Notes: a model not told the origin generated them from the sequence alone. DNA of 64,000 nucleotides from Siphonodentalium dalli (GCA_032622095.1 CP136066.1:59180609-59244608), one strand, 5' to 3'; positions 44,845 through 56,517 are shown, numbered from the stretch's first letter. Made by a program: numbers and translations.

Positions 44845-46089
44845 ATGGCAAATTCTCTAGTTAATGCATCGTTTATTCCAAACAGCAGGGGCGGCAGGCA
44901 TCTCATCTACAACGGCAACAAATACAGAGTCAGATCTCGGCGTGTGGAAATATTCATTGGGTTTTATGTGTAAAGACTTGTGCTACTATTAATACAAAGA
45001 ATGCCATTGTTTCGTCAGCGGAACTCCTCATAACCATATAACGGATTTTGACCAAGTTTCTGTGGACATGTTTGTATCAAACCTGAAATCGACAGTGCGG
45101 AATGATTGTAAAACAGTTTCATCAATCTACCAAGAAGAGCTGACTTCGCTTAGAACCGACGAAACCGACCCAATGTTGATCAGCAAAGTGCCAACGTTTT
45201 ACAGTATGAAATCATCGCTATACCGTTCTCGTTCAAACCCACACCAGTTCTTCCGAAAGCCCGTGCCGATATCAACTTGCCTGAGCAATCCGATGGTGGA
45301 AGTGACAAGATATTGATCTTCGCAACAGACATCAACCTTAGGTTCCTTGCCGATGCTGATCGTTTCTACGCCGATGGTACATTCGAAAATCTCCCGACAA
45401 GTTTCTTCAAATATATTCAGTCCACGCGTTCGTCGACAGTATAATGGTTCCCCTGGTTTATGCACTCCTGCCGAACAAGACGCAACAAACATACATCAGA
45501 TTATTTGGTCTTCTCAAGCAAAAATCAGCAGAATTAGGAATCAACCTTTCACCGACATATATCTTCACAGATTATGAAACTGCTGCTCAGATGCCCTACG
45601 GTTGACTTTCTCGACAGCCATAATCAAAGGTTGCTTTTTCCACTACAGCCAGTTTGTAATGAAATGTGCCACGAAAACATGCAGGATGAAGAAAGAATAC
45701 GACGACAACGACCCAATCGTGAAACCATTAATCAGAAGAGCCATCGCGCTGCCATTTCTACCGGTTGACCACCACACTCGAAGAGAACGACATTTCACTG
45801 AACAACGACCAACAAGTAGACCCCAGGGTAACGCAATTTACAGACTACATGACAATCCTATGGGTGGAGGGCAACCACGGAAGAATAATGTGGAACCACT
45901 TTGACACTGTTGAGCCAAGAGAGTGTACTTGGCAGGCGAAATAGACGAAGTAGAGTTCCTGGACGAAATGGCCAAGTTATGCGGTCACTGAGCATGTTGT
46001 TGTCGTTGTTTCTAATTCGTTAATGTTTGTACCTCATGTTTTTGTGTTATAATATTTGCATGCATGTTATATTATCCATAACTAATAAA
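44845..46089 (+). pseudogene. FLYWCH zinc finger - MULE transposase (Mutator-like element), broken
   Basis: The start reads NSRGGRHLIYNGNKYRV, and after a frameshift WVLCVKTCATINTKN and a HNH remnant (FLYWCH C-C-H-H finger). Then about 45060-45260: IYQEELTSLRTDETDPM and PTFYSMKSSLYRSRS. Next FADINLRFLA-like and FYADGTFENLP (first catalytic D), then in another frame VPLVYALLPNKTQQTY, FTDYETA (second D) and GCFFHYSQF, VKPLIRRAIALPFLP. At least four frameshifts. AATAAA at 46084. MULE transposases cut and paste DNA; this copy cannot be active. Confidence 0.85.
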
Positions 46090-47654
46090 CAGTCATAAAT
46101 GCAACCCAAACCTCCGTTATTTCCCATAATCAAAAGGGCAGAAAAAAATCCGAATCCAATCAAACCAACTAGGAAGGGCCTAAGTAGTCATTAAGAGGAT
46201 TATTCACACCTCTACCCTAACCTACCGAAAACAATAGGTGTCTGCAAAGTGGGACGACCCCAAGAAGGGTTTAAGCCATTTTGAACTATTTAACAGTATT
46301 AACTAATTATTGATAATTGTCTGTTTTTGACTTGTTCAAACTTTTAAGGTCAACGAAATGACAATTTGTGAAAATTGTCGACTTATTTATTATATGCTAA
46401 GCATCAGATAAAAACCATTATCCGTCCAGTGATATTTCACTCGCATATACATCCGCGCTAAGATTACTAAGATACTAGATGAGATAATATAATATAAAAT
46501 ATAATATAATTATAAATATAATTTATTATGATCAATTAAATGTTTCTGTTAAGCATACTATATGATGTTAGCCCCTTTATCCCTCAATAAATATGTCTGA
46601 AACATTATTTTTATAAGCACAAATTCATTAAAGGCACGGGAGGCCTTAGTTTTCGAAAATATTCATATTTGTTCCAATCACTGTAAACAGAAAAACGTTA
46701 AAACGCATACAGTTTCGTTCATATATACCATGACCATCGCGTAAACAGCGTGCTATCACAAAGACCTACTATATTTTACCTAAGCAAGAGCCTGATTGTG
46801 TTACAGAAGACAGCACATTGTTACTGGCTAATCACACACAAATGATATAAACGCTCTTTATTAGTTCCATATCAGGAATTCAGCAACAAAGAACGCTCTT
46901 TATGTTTACCATCATAATATAAACAAACACCAGGAAAGTAACTTCTTATACTTTTGTTTACATAACAATGGTCAAACATATGACAATAACATACTGTTTA
47001 TGTGATATTTCTTATTTGTATACGGACAAAGTCTGTCTACATTTTAATATTCTTTCTGTTTGTAGCGGTTTTTGACTGGTGGAAATATTTTCACAGCATA
47101 CCCACCGCCAAGGCCTCCCGTACCTTTAACATGGCTGTGCATGCACTTCTTGTGTATACATATTTGTTCTTACTCTTCTTTCGAGTTGAGCCATCGGCCA
47201 ACTGAGCGGAGCATAATTATGATAAACAGAATATCTACAAATTGTGGTTCGATATGGTAATTATCTTATTCTTGATGACAAAAACATTGTAAACCTATAG
47301 ATGAAATGCAATGCGATTCTCGTTGGATACATATAGATTACACCTATAGGTAGCCGAGAATACCAAATTTTCACCACGAATTTATTTGTGGTTTTAACCA
47401 CGAGCCTTTTGGCGAGTGATTAAAAACACAATACCACGAGTGGTGAACATTGTGTACTCTCGTCTACTATGCGTGTATCTTATTTTATTATGTATTATTA
47501 TTTTTGATTTGTGCCGCGAATTCAACTACTCAGATGTTTACTTCAAATGTGTATCCACACAAACACGACGCTATAAGGAATATGCGTCACGCGTAGTGAT
47601 GCATTCTTCTAAGTCATGACGTCAGCGTGTTTCTGAGCGATCAGTCACTTGGAA
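46090..47654. other. No gene; AATAAAGAGCG motifs near 46850-46905
   Basis: AACGCTCTTTATTAG and GAACGCTCTTTATG (inverted forms of the 21.2-kb motif) lie 40 bp apart. The rest is AT-rich spacer with small unassigned frames. Confidence 0.4.
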
Positions 47655-47975
47655 TTAGCTTCATATGTTTCCTAATTCATATAACACTTGCAAGCTACAA
47701 TGCTACATTTTATTGAAATTTTTCCTCATATCTAATGTACATCATGACAACTCCAAGATGTAGTTTTACTATGGTATAAACGTTCAACACATGAAATTAC
47801 GTTTGAACTTTACACCCACAGTAGAAATTTACATGGTAGTTAGCAAAATTAGTTCCTATGTCACATTCATTTAAAATTGGATGTTGTCATGATATCAATT
47901 AGATATGAGGAAAATTGCCTGTATTTCGATCAAATGTGTCTTGCTAGTGTTATATGAACTAGTAAACATATGAAT
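47655..47975. mobile_element. Fold-back element with about 110-bp inverted repeats
   Basis: CATATGTTTCCTAATTCATA, AGCTACAATGCTACATTT and TTTTTCCTCATATCTAATGT at left are mirrored by ATTAGATATGAGGAAAATTG, GATCAAATGTGTCTTGCTAG and TATGAACTAGTAAACATATG at right. A half copy is at 26838-27060. Confidence 0.75.
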
Positions 47976-48077
47976 CGTAATTCAAAATAATTAAAAAAAA
48001 ATAAAAATGTTTGTTAATTTGAGCAAGAAGCTGAATAAAAAAAATTAATGTTTTTAATCAAACTGTTTAAACGCCCT

Positions 48078-48137
48078 TCCGACGCTGAATATAGGCTTCG
48101 ACGCTGAATATAGGCTCCCGAAGGGAGCCTATTTCAG
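48078..48137. repeat. Short direct repeat and hairpin
   Basis: CGACGCTGAATATAGGCT occurs twice in a row (48080 and 48099). The second copy runs into AATAGGCTCCCGAAGGGAGCC-type hairpin pairing. Confidence 0.7.
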
Positions 48138-49210
48138 TTGATAAACTAATAAATATGAATCCAAGACCCCTGGCCAGAAATGCTTCTATCAATTAATATT
48201 GATTTTTGAACAATGTTTCTTGTATGTTAGATAATAATACAACATTTCGGGACAGTTTTACAGGTTATTTTTTAGAACAGAAACGATATCTCGTTACACG
48301 TTTTATTCAATCCTGTTGTCAGTTACAATTAATTATGCATCACTCGAAGAAATCGACCTGTCCGTATTCATTTGTAAATTGGCTGGACCAAACCAAATGA
48401 ATTGTAAACAACAAAAGTTTTGAATGAAACAAATGTAAGATTTCCTTACATTCAGTATATAGACTGTACGTAATAGCAGTGGTCAGACAATCGTAGCGAG
48501 GGGAAAGAACTCTGCCTTGTTTATCACCACCATAACACACACACAAAACCGGGCTTATGGCTCCAAAACATCAGGAATCCGATGTACTATATACAATTGG
48601 AAACAGGCGTACATCCAAAAACACCTGGATCCAGAAGGGCCGTGCTAATTTTTAGATATGTCAACACAAGAAGCAAACTTACTCTTTGCCGTTGTCATGG
48701 TAACTCTGTACACCAGTGAGCAGCTTAGAACTTGGAGCGATGAACCGTATAGGTTTGTCCCAGTCACTGTAAGCTGTCTCGGTGCATTCTTTAAGGCACT
48801 TGCTTCCTGTGTCGGTACCTTAACAAAAACAACATGTTGATAGTTTTTTTTTACACCGGATAAGTTGATAATATAATGTTTAGGTGCTTCCTCTTCCAAA
48901 TGGTATATAATATGGCATACATAATGTGATCTGGGGTTCGAAAGTTAAGTGGACCTTTAAATGTTATGTGTTCAAATTTCGCAAGCTGGAAACATGATGA
49001 CCGAAGAAATCACATGAACATTTATTTGCCACCAACAGTCATATTTATATGGGGACGGCATTCAAAGTGAGCTGAGAAAAAATTATATCTCATTCCCTAT
49101 CTTTTTCAATTAAGTTATTTGTTTATTATGATGTAAGTTCCCGGCCGTTATAAACTAGTTTCATGACTGTTCGTATTCTTGTAAGTTATTTGCGGGAAGT
49201 GAAACCACAG
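48138..49210. other. No gene seen
   Basis: Unassigned spacer. Overlapping frames on both strands at 48645-48899 have no recognisable domain. Confidence 0.35.
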
Positions 49211-49345
49211 CCTTAATTCTTCCGTGACTGGATTTTCATGAAATTTTGCGAAAACCCTGTGACAATATATTCTCTTATATATGCGAGTCGCCCATAGGGA
49301 GCCTCGCTATATATAAGAATGCATTGACCTAACAATATTTACATT
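49211..49345. mobile_element. Decayed piggyBac-type MITE (partial)
   Basis: TTAATTCTTCCGTGACTG, TTTTGCGAAAACCCTGTGAC and the ATATATGCGAGTCG.CC / GGAGCCTCGC.TATATA hairpin match 41636-41883. The right end is lost. Confidence 0.6.
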
Positions 49346-49429
49346 GACCTTGCGGTTAGTTACGCCATCTATGGTGTTTCAGTGATCGTGTTTTTTTTGT
49401 CAATGGGTGAATGTGTGAAATATGAATAA

Positions 49430-50310
49430 AAATGTACTTGGATATTTTCGTAACCAAATGATATGATTAGAAAGGTACTTGTGTATGTTCGTACTTCGTA
49501 CTCGAACCATGCAACGAAGTTTGACAATACTTATTGTTGTGGTCTAATAGAGGTAGCATCGTCGATCGCGATGTATATTCACGTATCGCCTAAAGCCTTT
49601 GCGGTTAAATCTGCGTGTATACATGTCGACATGCTTTATTGAACCATGGCTTGTTAGTCACGATGATAAGTGGGCGCCGACTTGGAACGGGAATTTCCGC
49701 GTTAACACTTAGCACTGCGCGCTGTGTGTTTCTATTGTTATTTAACCGGCTTTGTTATGTTCACGTGACATAAATAACTTACCCTCATGTGACCATATTT
49801 TAATTAACCCTCTCTGGGTGTGACCGTATTTCACTTAACCCTCATGGGACCATACATGTATTTTAATTAACTCTCACGAGAGACCATATCTTTAGTTCAT
49901 ACCATTACCTGAGGCCATTCTTAGATACGCCCTCTCATGGTGTATATTGGCAAGCATATCGGGCCCTGTCGTAGGAGGTGATGACTAAATGTGATTAAAA
50001 CGTACTGGGTAATTGCATACATGGATGGGCTAAATGTGATCAGAAACGTACTCGGTATTTGCGGACTTCAACTTTTACGAAGATCGACAATTTTGGCCGC
50101 ATTATTATCCTGCATGCAATTTCATGCACTTTTTAGACATCTATTTCAATAGAAATTAGAACAGGTATTTGCGTACTCGGATGGACTAAGTGTGATTAGA
50201 AACGGACTCGGTTTTTGTGTACTTGAACCATGTAACGAAGATCGATTATTATTCTGCATCCTATTTCAAGCACTATTCATACCTCTATCTCAATAGAAAT
50301 TAGAACAAAT
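49430..50310 (+). repeat. Degenerate tandem repeats (about 45-bp and about 170-bp units)
   Basis: 49780-49960 repeats ACCATAT.TT.AATTAACCCTC about four times. Around it, GTGATTAGAAACG.ACTCGG, ACTTGAACCATG.AACGAAGATCGA and TCAATAGAAATTAGAAC occur two or three times (49440-49520, 50030-50155, 50180-50305). Confidence 0.65.
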
Positions 50311-50422
50311 AACAAAGAAAAGATACATACAAGTCGAAAACAATTTATATGTCGTAGAAGAGAACCGAGAAACCAAACGTTTAGCGTATTTGTCGCGAGC
50401 TGGCAGCGCGTCGACATAATAA

Positions 50423-51064
50423 TGTGTCAATCGTCAAGGCATTCGTTACTTCTTTGGCAATGGTTGTGTGGTTACTGGTGTATCAATGCAACGGTCGTTG
50501 CATGTTATCGAACAAACACGCATATCGTATCAAATGCATAGCGAACTTAATTGTGATTTTAAAAATGTAATTTACTTAATCACATGCAAAAGATGCCGTA
50601 TACAATATGTTGGACAAACACAAACCGCTCTCAAAGTTAGAATGTCTAATCATCTTTCCAGTGTTCGCAAAAAACTCGACATGCAAATTTCCGATCATTT
50701 CAACTCATATAATCATGACATTAAATCCCATTTCAGCTTTCAGCCAATAGAACAGACACCAATTCTAGCCGACGAAGGCCAAACAAATTCAATACGCCTA
50801 GAACGCGAAAATCATTGGATGGGCGTACTTAAAACATATCTTCCGTACGGACTTAACATTGACTACAAGGGTGTTTCTCGAAATTTCTTGTGCTTTCCTC
50901 TAATCTACAATCGTAGAAATGTTGAAATCGCAAATATTTTCAGAAAAAACTTTGCATTATTAAACACTAAATTGACCAAGCCTCTCGACAAACGGGTGAT
51001 TATTGCCTACAAGAAAAATCCCAGTTTGCGCGATATGCTCGTTCGATCTAGACTCAGACCTTGA
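50423..51064 (+). CDS. GIY-YIG endonuclease ORF of a Penelope-like element
   Basis: Open from 50423 (after a stop) to 51064. The first ATG is at 50486. Numbering from the GTG at 50468, VIYLITC (34-40) and YVGQT (47-51) are the GIY and YIG strands, R58 the expected catalytic Arg, E112/E114 in LERENHW the expected Glu. C40/C43 with H62 and H77 could form the CCHH finger described in PLE endonucleases. The C-terminus has YKKNPSLRDMLVRSRLRP, a motif that in canonical PLEs lies between RT and endonuclease. No RT is found within 1 kb on either side, so the ORF is either a truncated PLE or a permuted type. Intact frame, no stop. Confidence 0.75.
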   Translation, partial: CVNRQGIRYFFGNGCVVTGVSMQRSLHVIEQTRISYQMHSELNCDFKNVIYLITCKRCRIQYVGQTQTALKVRMSNHLSSVRKKLDMQISDHFNSYNHDIKSHFSFQPIEQTPILADEGQTNSIRLERENHWMGVLKTYLPYGLNIDYKGVSRNFLCFPLIYNRRNVEIANIFRKNFALLNTKLTKPLDKRVIIAYKKNPSLRDMLVRSRLRP

Positions 51065-51079
51065 TTTACACGCAGTTTA

Positions 51080-52013
51080 ATTAGCTTTTAGCAATTTCAA
51101 CATCACTATCCTTTGTTTGTGCTCAACACAATATTTTATGTCAATTTCCGACACAACGTAACAAATTTTAGCTTGTTCCATCTATCATAGCATATGGCAA
51201 CAATGCTCAAACGCAATTTCATGTCAATTTCCGACACAACCTAACAAAATTTAGCTAGTTCCATAGAAATAATTAAGCCAAATTTATGACAGTTTTCAGA
51301 CAAAAACAACCTACATTTTGGTCATATCGAAGAGTAATTTGGTAATTTCGAAGGACAATTCCCGTTACGCATGAATACGCAGTTACAGTACATGTGATGA
51401 GGTCGTGAATTAATGGGATATTGGGGTGATTTGTCAACAACAAGCAAGATATAAGTCCTGATTTAATATAAATCCATGTACAAAAATCGGAAATTCGTTC
51501 AATAAAATATCAATGTTCTCAAACAAAAAGCCATTCTGTTATAGCTCAAACAAAAATTGATTCAAACTGTTATAGTTCAGAATTCGCTAGATTGAAAATA
51601 ACCATGCAAGTTCTGAGAAAAGTTTACATCGTAAATTTTGCAAATTGTGTGCGGTGCAAGCTGTCTAAAATGACGGGAACAGAATAGTGAAAGCTAAAAT
51701 TTAGTCCTATTAAGGACATTTAATCATGTCTCAACGAATATGTAGCCACATTATTATTTTATTCCACTTGTATGCATTAATTTATTCGTTTAAACCATCC
51801 GAAACGCTAAAGTAAATGTGACCCAATTTCGAGGCGAGAATTTTTGTTGATACGTCACCAAGGCAGCAACGTCGTGAGGTGAAAGGTCACGTTGCGCATA
51901 GTCCTTTCTTGGAGTATAATACACATATGTAAGATATAGCAGGATATAGCTAAAATTTAATTCACAGTATAACATCAAACCGGTATATATATATTATATA
52001 TATATATAGAGAG
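51080..52013. repeat. 84-bp-period duplication (51130-51270), then spacer
   Basis: TGTCAATTTCCGACACAAC followed by TAACAAA and TTTAGCT.GTTCCAT occurs twice (51139, 51223). It follows the GIY-YIG ORF and may be its 3' terminal repeat. The remainder to 52013 is unassigned apart from short (TA)n at 51984-52008. Confidence 0.55.
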
Positions 52014-52161
52014 GATCTACAACGAGTCCCCAGTTTATAGCGGAATTTACAAAACGAGTCCAGTAAATTAGGTCTGGACCGAGCCTTTGGCGAGGTACAG
52101 ACATAATTTACTGGACGAGTTTTGTAAATTCCGCTATAAACTTGGGACGAGTTGTAGATTC
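52014..52161. repeat. Large hairpin (arms about 65 bp)
   Basis: GATCTACAACGAGTCCCCAG pairs with the segment ending GGGACGAGTTGTAGATTC. GGAATTTACAAAACGAGTCC pairs with GGACGAGTTTTGTAAATTCC. The loop is around GAGCCTTTGGCGAGG. Confidence 0.85.
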
Positions 52162-52727
52162 TATTTATTACATGATCCAAAACCTCGACAAAACATACTT
52201 AAATCAACAAATGGGACGCGAAACTAACATCAACTTCTATAAGGCATGCGATGACGTTTCTCACAACTCTACGTTGTTTGCCCGCGCAAAGAAATAGTCC
52301 CTGATAAATAAAGACTGTTTGGCGTACTTAATGGCGTATATTTAATGACATAACTTTTCAAAATCTTCATTCATTATAGTTTGTTGAAATTATATTGGAA
52401 GCCATAGTATTTTGAGACGTAGCGTACGGAATGTAAAGAAACCACAAACCGGAAGTCAAAGGTCACCTGGTACTATTTCCTGTTATTAAACGAACGTTTA
52501 ATATCACAATTTATAGAATGGGTTTATTGAATGGAATAAAGGTAGGATCATGTAATAAATATATATATATATATATATATAGCTATATATATATATATAT
52601 TATATATACACACGCTAGGATATTACCCTAATTATGAGGCATCTGTCAATATGAAACCTTTTTTGCGAGGTATTTTTTTTTTTAGGATGCATTTATAATA
52701 ACTCACAGTAGGATGCCCCGCAAAATG
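52162..52727. other. No gene; TA microsatellite at 52558-52605
   Basis: Spacer with a (TA)n tract interrupted by TAGCTA. Nothing else seen. Confidence 0.5.
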
Positions 52728-52868
52728 TTCATACTGAGTGAACTTATCATTTTAACACATAGTTCATACTGGGTCAACTTATCATTTTAACACATAGTTC
52801 ATACTGGGTCAACTTATCATTTTAACACATAGTTCATACTGAGTGAACTTATCATTTTAACACATAGT
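52728..52868 (+). repeat. Minisatellite, 35-bp unit, four copies
   Basis: TTCATACTG(A/G)GT(G/C)AACTTATC then ATTTTAACACATAG is repeated four times, nearly perfect. Confidence 0.93.
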
Positions 52869-53189
52869 TTATAAATAGGTATTATATTGTCAATATCGTG
52901 ACACCACCTCATCTGCATATTCAATGACGATAATAGAGGTCACTTACATATTTTGCACATACAGTGTAGCATCTTTCACAGGTGAATAGTATATAAAGAT
53001 ATATTTGACACCAGCTCTAAACACGTATTTACCGCTTATGTCTGGGAAGGTCGACGCATATAAGCGACTGCATGGGTTTATTGGAATCGGATTACAATTA
53101 GCGATTCTACTCATATGCGTTATTTGCCATCCGATGGTATTTTAAAGAAAAGAAAACATATCATATCATCACAATACGCCATTATAATG

Positions 53190-53905
53190 ATGATTCCTAC
53201 CGCCTTCCGGATAATTAGGCCCAGTTGACCCTCGGTTGACCACCTACAGATATCCTGGCGGATGGCAAATAAGAATCGACCAATTTTGATGGAAATTTCG
53301 TATAGTTAGAGTATTTAGTGGCACAATATGTCGGTATATGCCCACATAATCACGATTCCTACCCGCCTTACTGAAAACTGGGACCAGTTGACACTCGGTT
53401 GACCACCTACAGATACCCTGGGGGGATGGCAAATAAGAAATCGACCAATTTTGAAGGAAATTTCGTATAGTAAGATTATTTAGTGGCACAGGCTGTCGCT
53501 ATATGTCCACATCATCACGATTCCTACCCGCCTTACCCAAAACTTGGCCCAGTTGACCCTCGGTTGACCACACACAGATATCCTGGGGATGGCAAATAAG
53601 AAATTGACCAATTTTGAAGGAAATTGCGTATAGTAAGATTATTTAGTGGCAAAGCTGTCGCTATATGCCCACATAATCACGATTACTACCCGCCTTACCG
53701 AAAAATGGGCCCAGTTGACCCTCGGCTGACCACCTCCATATATCCTAAGGGGATGGCAAATAAGAAACCGACCAATTTTGAAGGAAATTTCGTATAGCTA
53801 GAGTATTTAGTAACACAAGCTGTCGCTATATGCCCACATAATTACGATTCCTACCCGCCTTACCGACGAAAACTGGGACCAGTTGACCCTCGGTTGAAAA
53901 CCAAC
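53190..53905 (+). repeat. Tandem array, about 164-bp unit, just over four copies
   Basis: CTCGGTTGACCACCTACAGA starts near 53232, 53394, 53559, 53721 and 53889. Each unit has GGATGGCAAATAAGAA, ACCAATTTTGAAGGAAATTT, TATATGCCCACATAATCACG and CCTACCCGCCTTAC. Confidence 0.93.
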
Positions 53906-54515
53906 GAAACTATTTCAAAATTGTTATACGAAGAGATAATACATCTTTAAATATAACATGAATATAGTTTGACTGTTTATTGAGGGTGTGTCGCTGTGAC
54001 CTTTGGGGAATATGTATTGTGTGTACGACAGAGCTATACCCTTCAATACAAACACACTCGAACTACATTAATTCCTTCATTTCTTTCATCCCAAGTCTTA
54101 CACAACTACAAAGGTGCATAATCGCAATCCACTCGCTTAGCTGACAAATTAAAATGTGAACCATGTGCAGCTTTACTGTCTCATAATAACAATCCACTCG
54201 AACTATGTGTAACTTTACTGTCTCATAATAACAATCCACTCGAACTATGTGTAACTTTACTCTCTCATAATCACAATCCACTCGAACCATGTGTAGCTTT
54301 ACTGTCTCATGGTCACAATCCACTCGCTTAGCTGAAAACTTAATTTATATCAAGATCTATGCACGTCACAAAGGGAGTTTATGTTCACATTCTTGAATGT
54401 ATGATTTTGATTGGACACGTTAATCTCAGTCTCAGTCGTCTTGTTATACATAGTATAAGACAACATACATTTAAATTTCTTTGGCCGTATGGCTCTTGTG
54501 AATACTGAAACTTAC
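53906..54515 (+). repeat. Minisatellite, 42-bp unit (54120-54335), with spacer
   Basis: AATCCACTCGAACTATGTGT then AACTTTACTGTCTCATAATAAC repeats about four times and is framed by two CCACTCGCTTAGCTGA copies. It lies in the presumed downstream intron or 3' region of the minus-strand WSC gene. Confidence 0.85.
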
Positions 54516-54677
54516 CACCAAGTTTATAGATCATATTAGCCCAACCTCCACCACAAGTTTCCTTTTTGTTACCGGGACATTTCATGTTGCATTTCTTTGC
54601 ATCAATTTTACCATATTTTCCAAATTTGTTGTCGCAGAAACAGTGCTTAGAGTACTGTAGTGCAGAATACTTGAATC
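54516..54677 (-). CDS. WSC-domain gene, exon encoding the C-terminal half of the WSC domain
   Basis: Minus strand: acceptor TTTGCAG precedes 54677 and donor GTAAGT follows 54516. The 162-bp exon is phase 1 at both ends. It encodes FKYSALQYSKHCFCDNKFG, KIDAKKCNMKCPGNKKETC and GGGWANMIYKLG, the typical second half of a WSC domain (cysteines in CFC, KCN, KCPG, CGG). WSC domains are extracellular and thought to bind glycans. Direct splicing to the exon at 55358-55251 is supported by matching phases and continuity of the domain. The next downstream exon was not found. Confidence 0.85.
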
Positions 54678-55250
54678 CTGCAAACATTGAAACAAAAGGT
54701 CATATGAGTTCATAACTTCGATGATTTTACCGCCAGAGAGCGAAATGATATTGTTAAGCGTCAACAGGAAATTCCCTAAAATTAGCAAATATTTTATAAA
54801 ACAGAAGGTTCTTCAACCATGATAAAACAAGAAATCTTGGATAACAAACTACATCGCTTATAATTATGCCAAAGCTTGAAGTGAATCATTTGTTTTTTTT
54901 TGGAGATTCCCCTTGTATTCATCAAAATAGAAGGATCTTCAACCATCACGTGATACGTAAATAGCAAACATAAATATTCGAATAACTGAAGAATAGTGTA
55001 ACGGTGGGGTATGAAATTAGCACCTCCACCCATTCTTACGTGTTACGAGTTGCATGATAAATACAAAACCATACACTCACACATGTTACTGGGTGTAAAT
55101 TTATGGCACTCTTACCACCACACATGTAAATGGATATTACTAGAGATTTCTCATGCTATTCGCATACATCATCACAGTTATATTATCACACTGGTGACAC
55201 ATTTTGTTCTCTGTGTCAATAGCACTCATTCAAGAAATATCCACACTTAC
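54678..55250 (-). other. Intron of the WSC gene
   Basis: Bounded by GTAAGT (donor, ending exon at 55251) and TTTGCAG (acceptor, before 54677). ACCATCACGTG-/ACCATGATAA-type words give a small duplicated block (54810-54950). No coding content. Confidence 0.75.
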
Positions 55251-55358
55251 CTTTGTCAAAACAGTGCTTTGCACATTTCTTGATAGAGTTGTCGTTGAAG
55301 ACGACCCAATCACCAACAAGATCTCTTTTGCTAGTGTCCTTATAGCATCCAATTGAAC
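55251..55358 (-). CDS. WSC-domain gene, exon encoding the N-terminal half of the WSC domain
   Basis: Minus strand: acceptor TTCGCAG before 55358, donor GTAAGT after 55251. The 108-bp exon, phase 1 at both ends, reads SIGCYKDTSKRDLVGDWVVF and NDNSIKKCAKHCFDK. GCYKD plus two spaced cysteines is the usual start of a WSC domain, completed by the exon at 54677-54516. A secreted or membrane-bound protein is expected; the signal-peptide exon was not located. Confidence 0.85.
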
Positions 55359-55798
55359 CTGCGAACAGAAACGATCAAATAACAACGCAAAGAGAATAAC
55401 ATTTGATAATTTCCATTCCGTACAGGAGAGATTCACAGAGAATTTTAAAGATCTTTCTATCTCTTCCCTGAACAATTTCCTTCAGATACAAAATCCTTAT
55501 AACCACAACCAAAATGGCGATACCTCAACTCGAGCTATCCAATTCCAAGCAACATGTTACCCACATATTACATGACATGTTTCGACACCAAGCGCATTGT
55601 TACCAAAATATTACATAACCAATTCGACACCCTATTTCATTTTCCTGACAAACTCAATCGACAACACAAAACGGAACTTCAAAATAAAACCTGTGTCAAC
55701 CACTATAAAATAATAATCTAAACACGAGTTTGAATAGCAAACATATGGAGGTAAAGTTGCAGAAGAAATGTAATTATGCTCATATTTAGACTACTTAC
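55359..55798 (-). other. Intron of the WSC gene
   Basis: Lies between the donor GTAAGT of the 24-bp exon and the acceptor TTCGCAG. AT-rich, no other features. Confidence 0.6.
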
Positions 55799-55822
55799 GC
55801 CATGATACGCTCGTTGCTGTTC
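55799..55822 (-). CDS. Candidate 24-bp micro-exon of the WSC gene
   Basis: Minus strand: TTTGCTTACAG acceptor, 24 bases, then GTAAGTAG donor. Phase 1 at both ends, it would add (x)-TATSVSW-(R) in front of the WSC exon, a Thr/Ser-rich linker. Both splice signals are strong and phases agree, but such a short exon needs transcript support. Exons further 5' were not identified in 55823-56500. Confidence 0.55.
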
Positions 55823-56517
55823 CTGTAAGCAAATAAAATGTAAAAATATAAACTCGAAACAATTTAGTTGTGACATGTTAACACAGGTAATGTTGTGTTG
55901 CATATTCACAGTGGCTAAACCGTACAAACATATAATCGGAAGTTGCTTTAGAACATAAATACTACAGAAATTATCAAAATAACACCATAAAAACTTGTTT
56001 TCAGACCGGATAGGCGGTTTCCCCACAGCTATAAACGGAAGTATAAATTGTCTATACACATTTGCCGATCGCAAGCGGGCTCCATTTGAGCGAAGGACTC
56101 TTTTTATAGATAAAAACGGCATTTGATCACTTCAGAAAATAATTTACTCGCAAAAAATTCCCTCTTCAAATGTCATTTTAACACAATTACAGCATTGTCG
56201 TAAATCTCACTATATTGCAGCGGAAAGGCCGTTATGTGTCCAACATATATTGACATTACTTGGCTCGGGGTTATTCACAATCTGAAAGTGGAGACTATTT
56301 ATTTGGACACCCCACTCGTCAGTCTCTGTACGCCTAGTTGTTGATCACAAGTTGTCAAAAATATGTACGTCAAGTTGTGATGATGGTATTTGTGTGCACA
56401 AAGACGAAACCATGAGTTAGGTTTCCATGTTAGACATGACGAAGGTACTGTTCTGTTCCACATCCGTTTTCCGATTTCTCGACAAAATGTGTTCTTAGTA
56501 ACTTAGTAACTATGTTT
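55823..56517. other. No further exon recognised
   Basis: Expected to contain intron or upstream exons of the WSC gene. The 134-residue minus frame here reads across the micro-exon in a different frame and is rejected. Confidence 0.4.

Noticed and set aside
45602-45904. Independent small gene
   Set aside because: It is a frame segment of the broken MULE transposase, continuous with 45060-45600 after frameshifts.
53190-53905. Possible CRISPR-like array
   Set aside because: Units are about 164 bp and repeated end to end without unique spacers; eukaryotic context.
54063-54323. Repetitive 86-residue minus ORF
   Set aside because: Translation of the 42-bp minisatellite.
54385-54687. 100-residue minus ORF as one gene
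   Set aside because: Only the part between acceptor (54677) and donor (54516) is WSC coding; the rest is intron read-through on both sides.
55718-56122. 134-residue minus-strand ORF
   Set aside because: It reads across the candidate 24-bp exon and its splice sites in a different frame; no domain seen.
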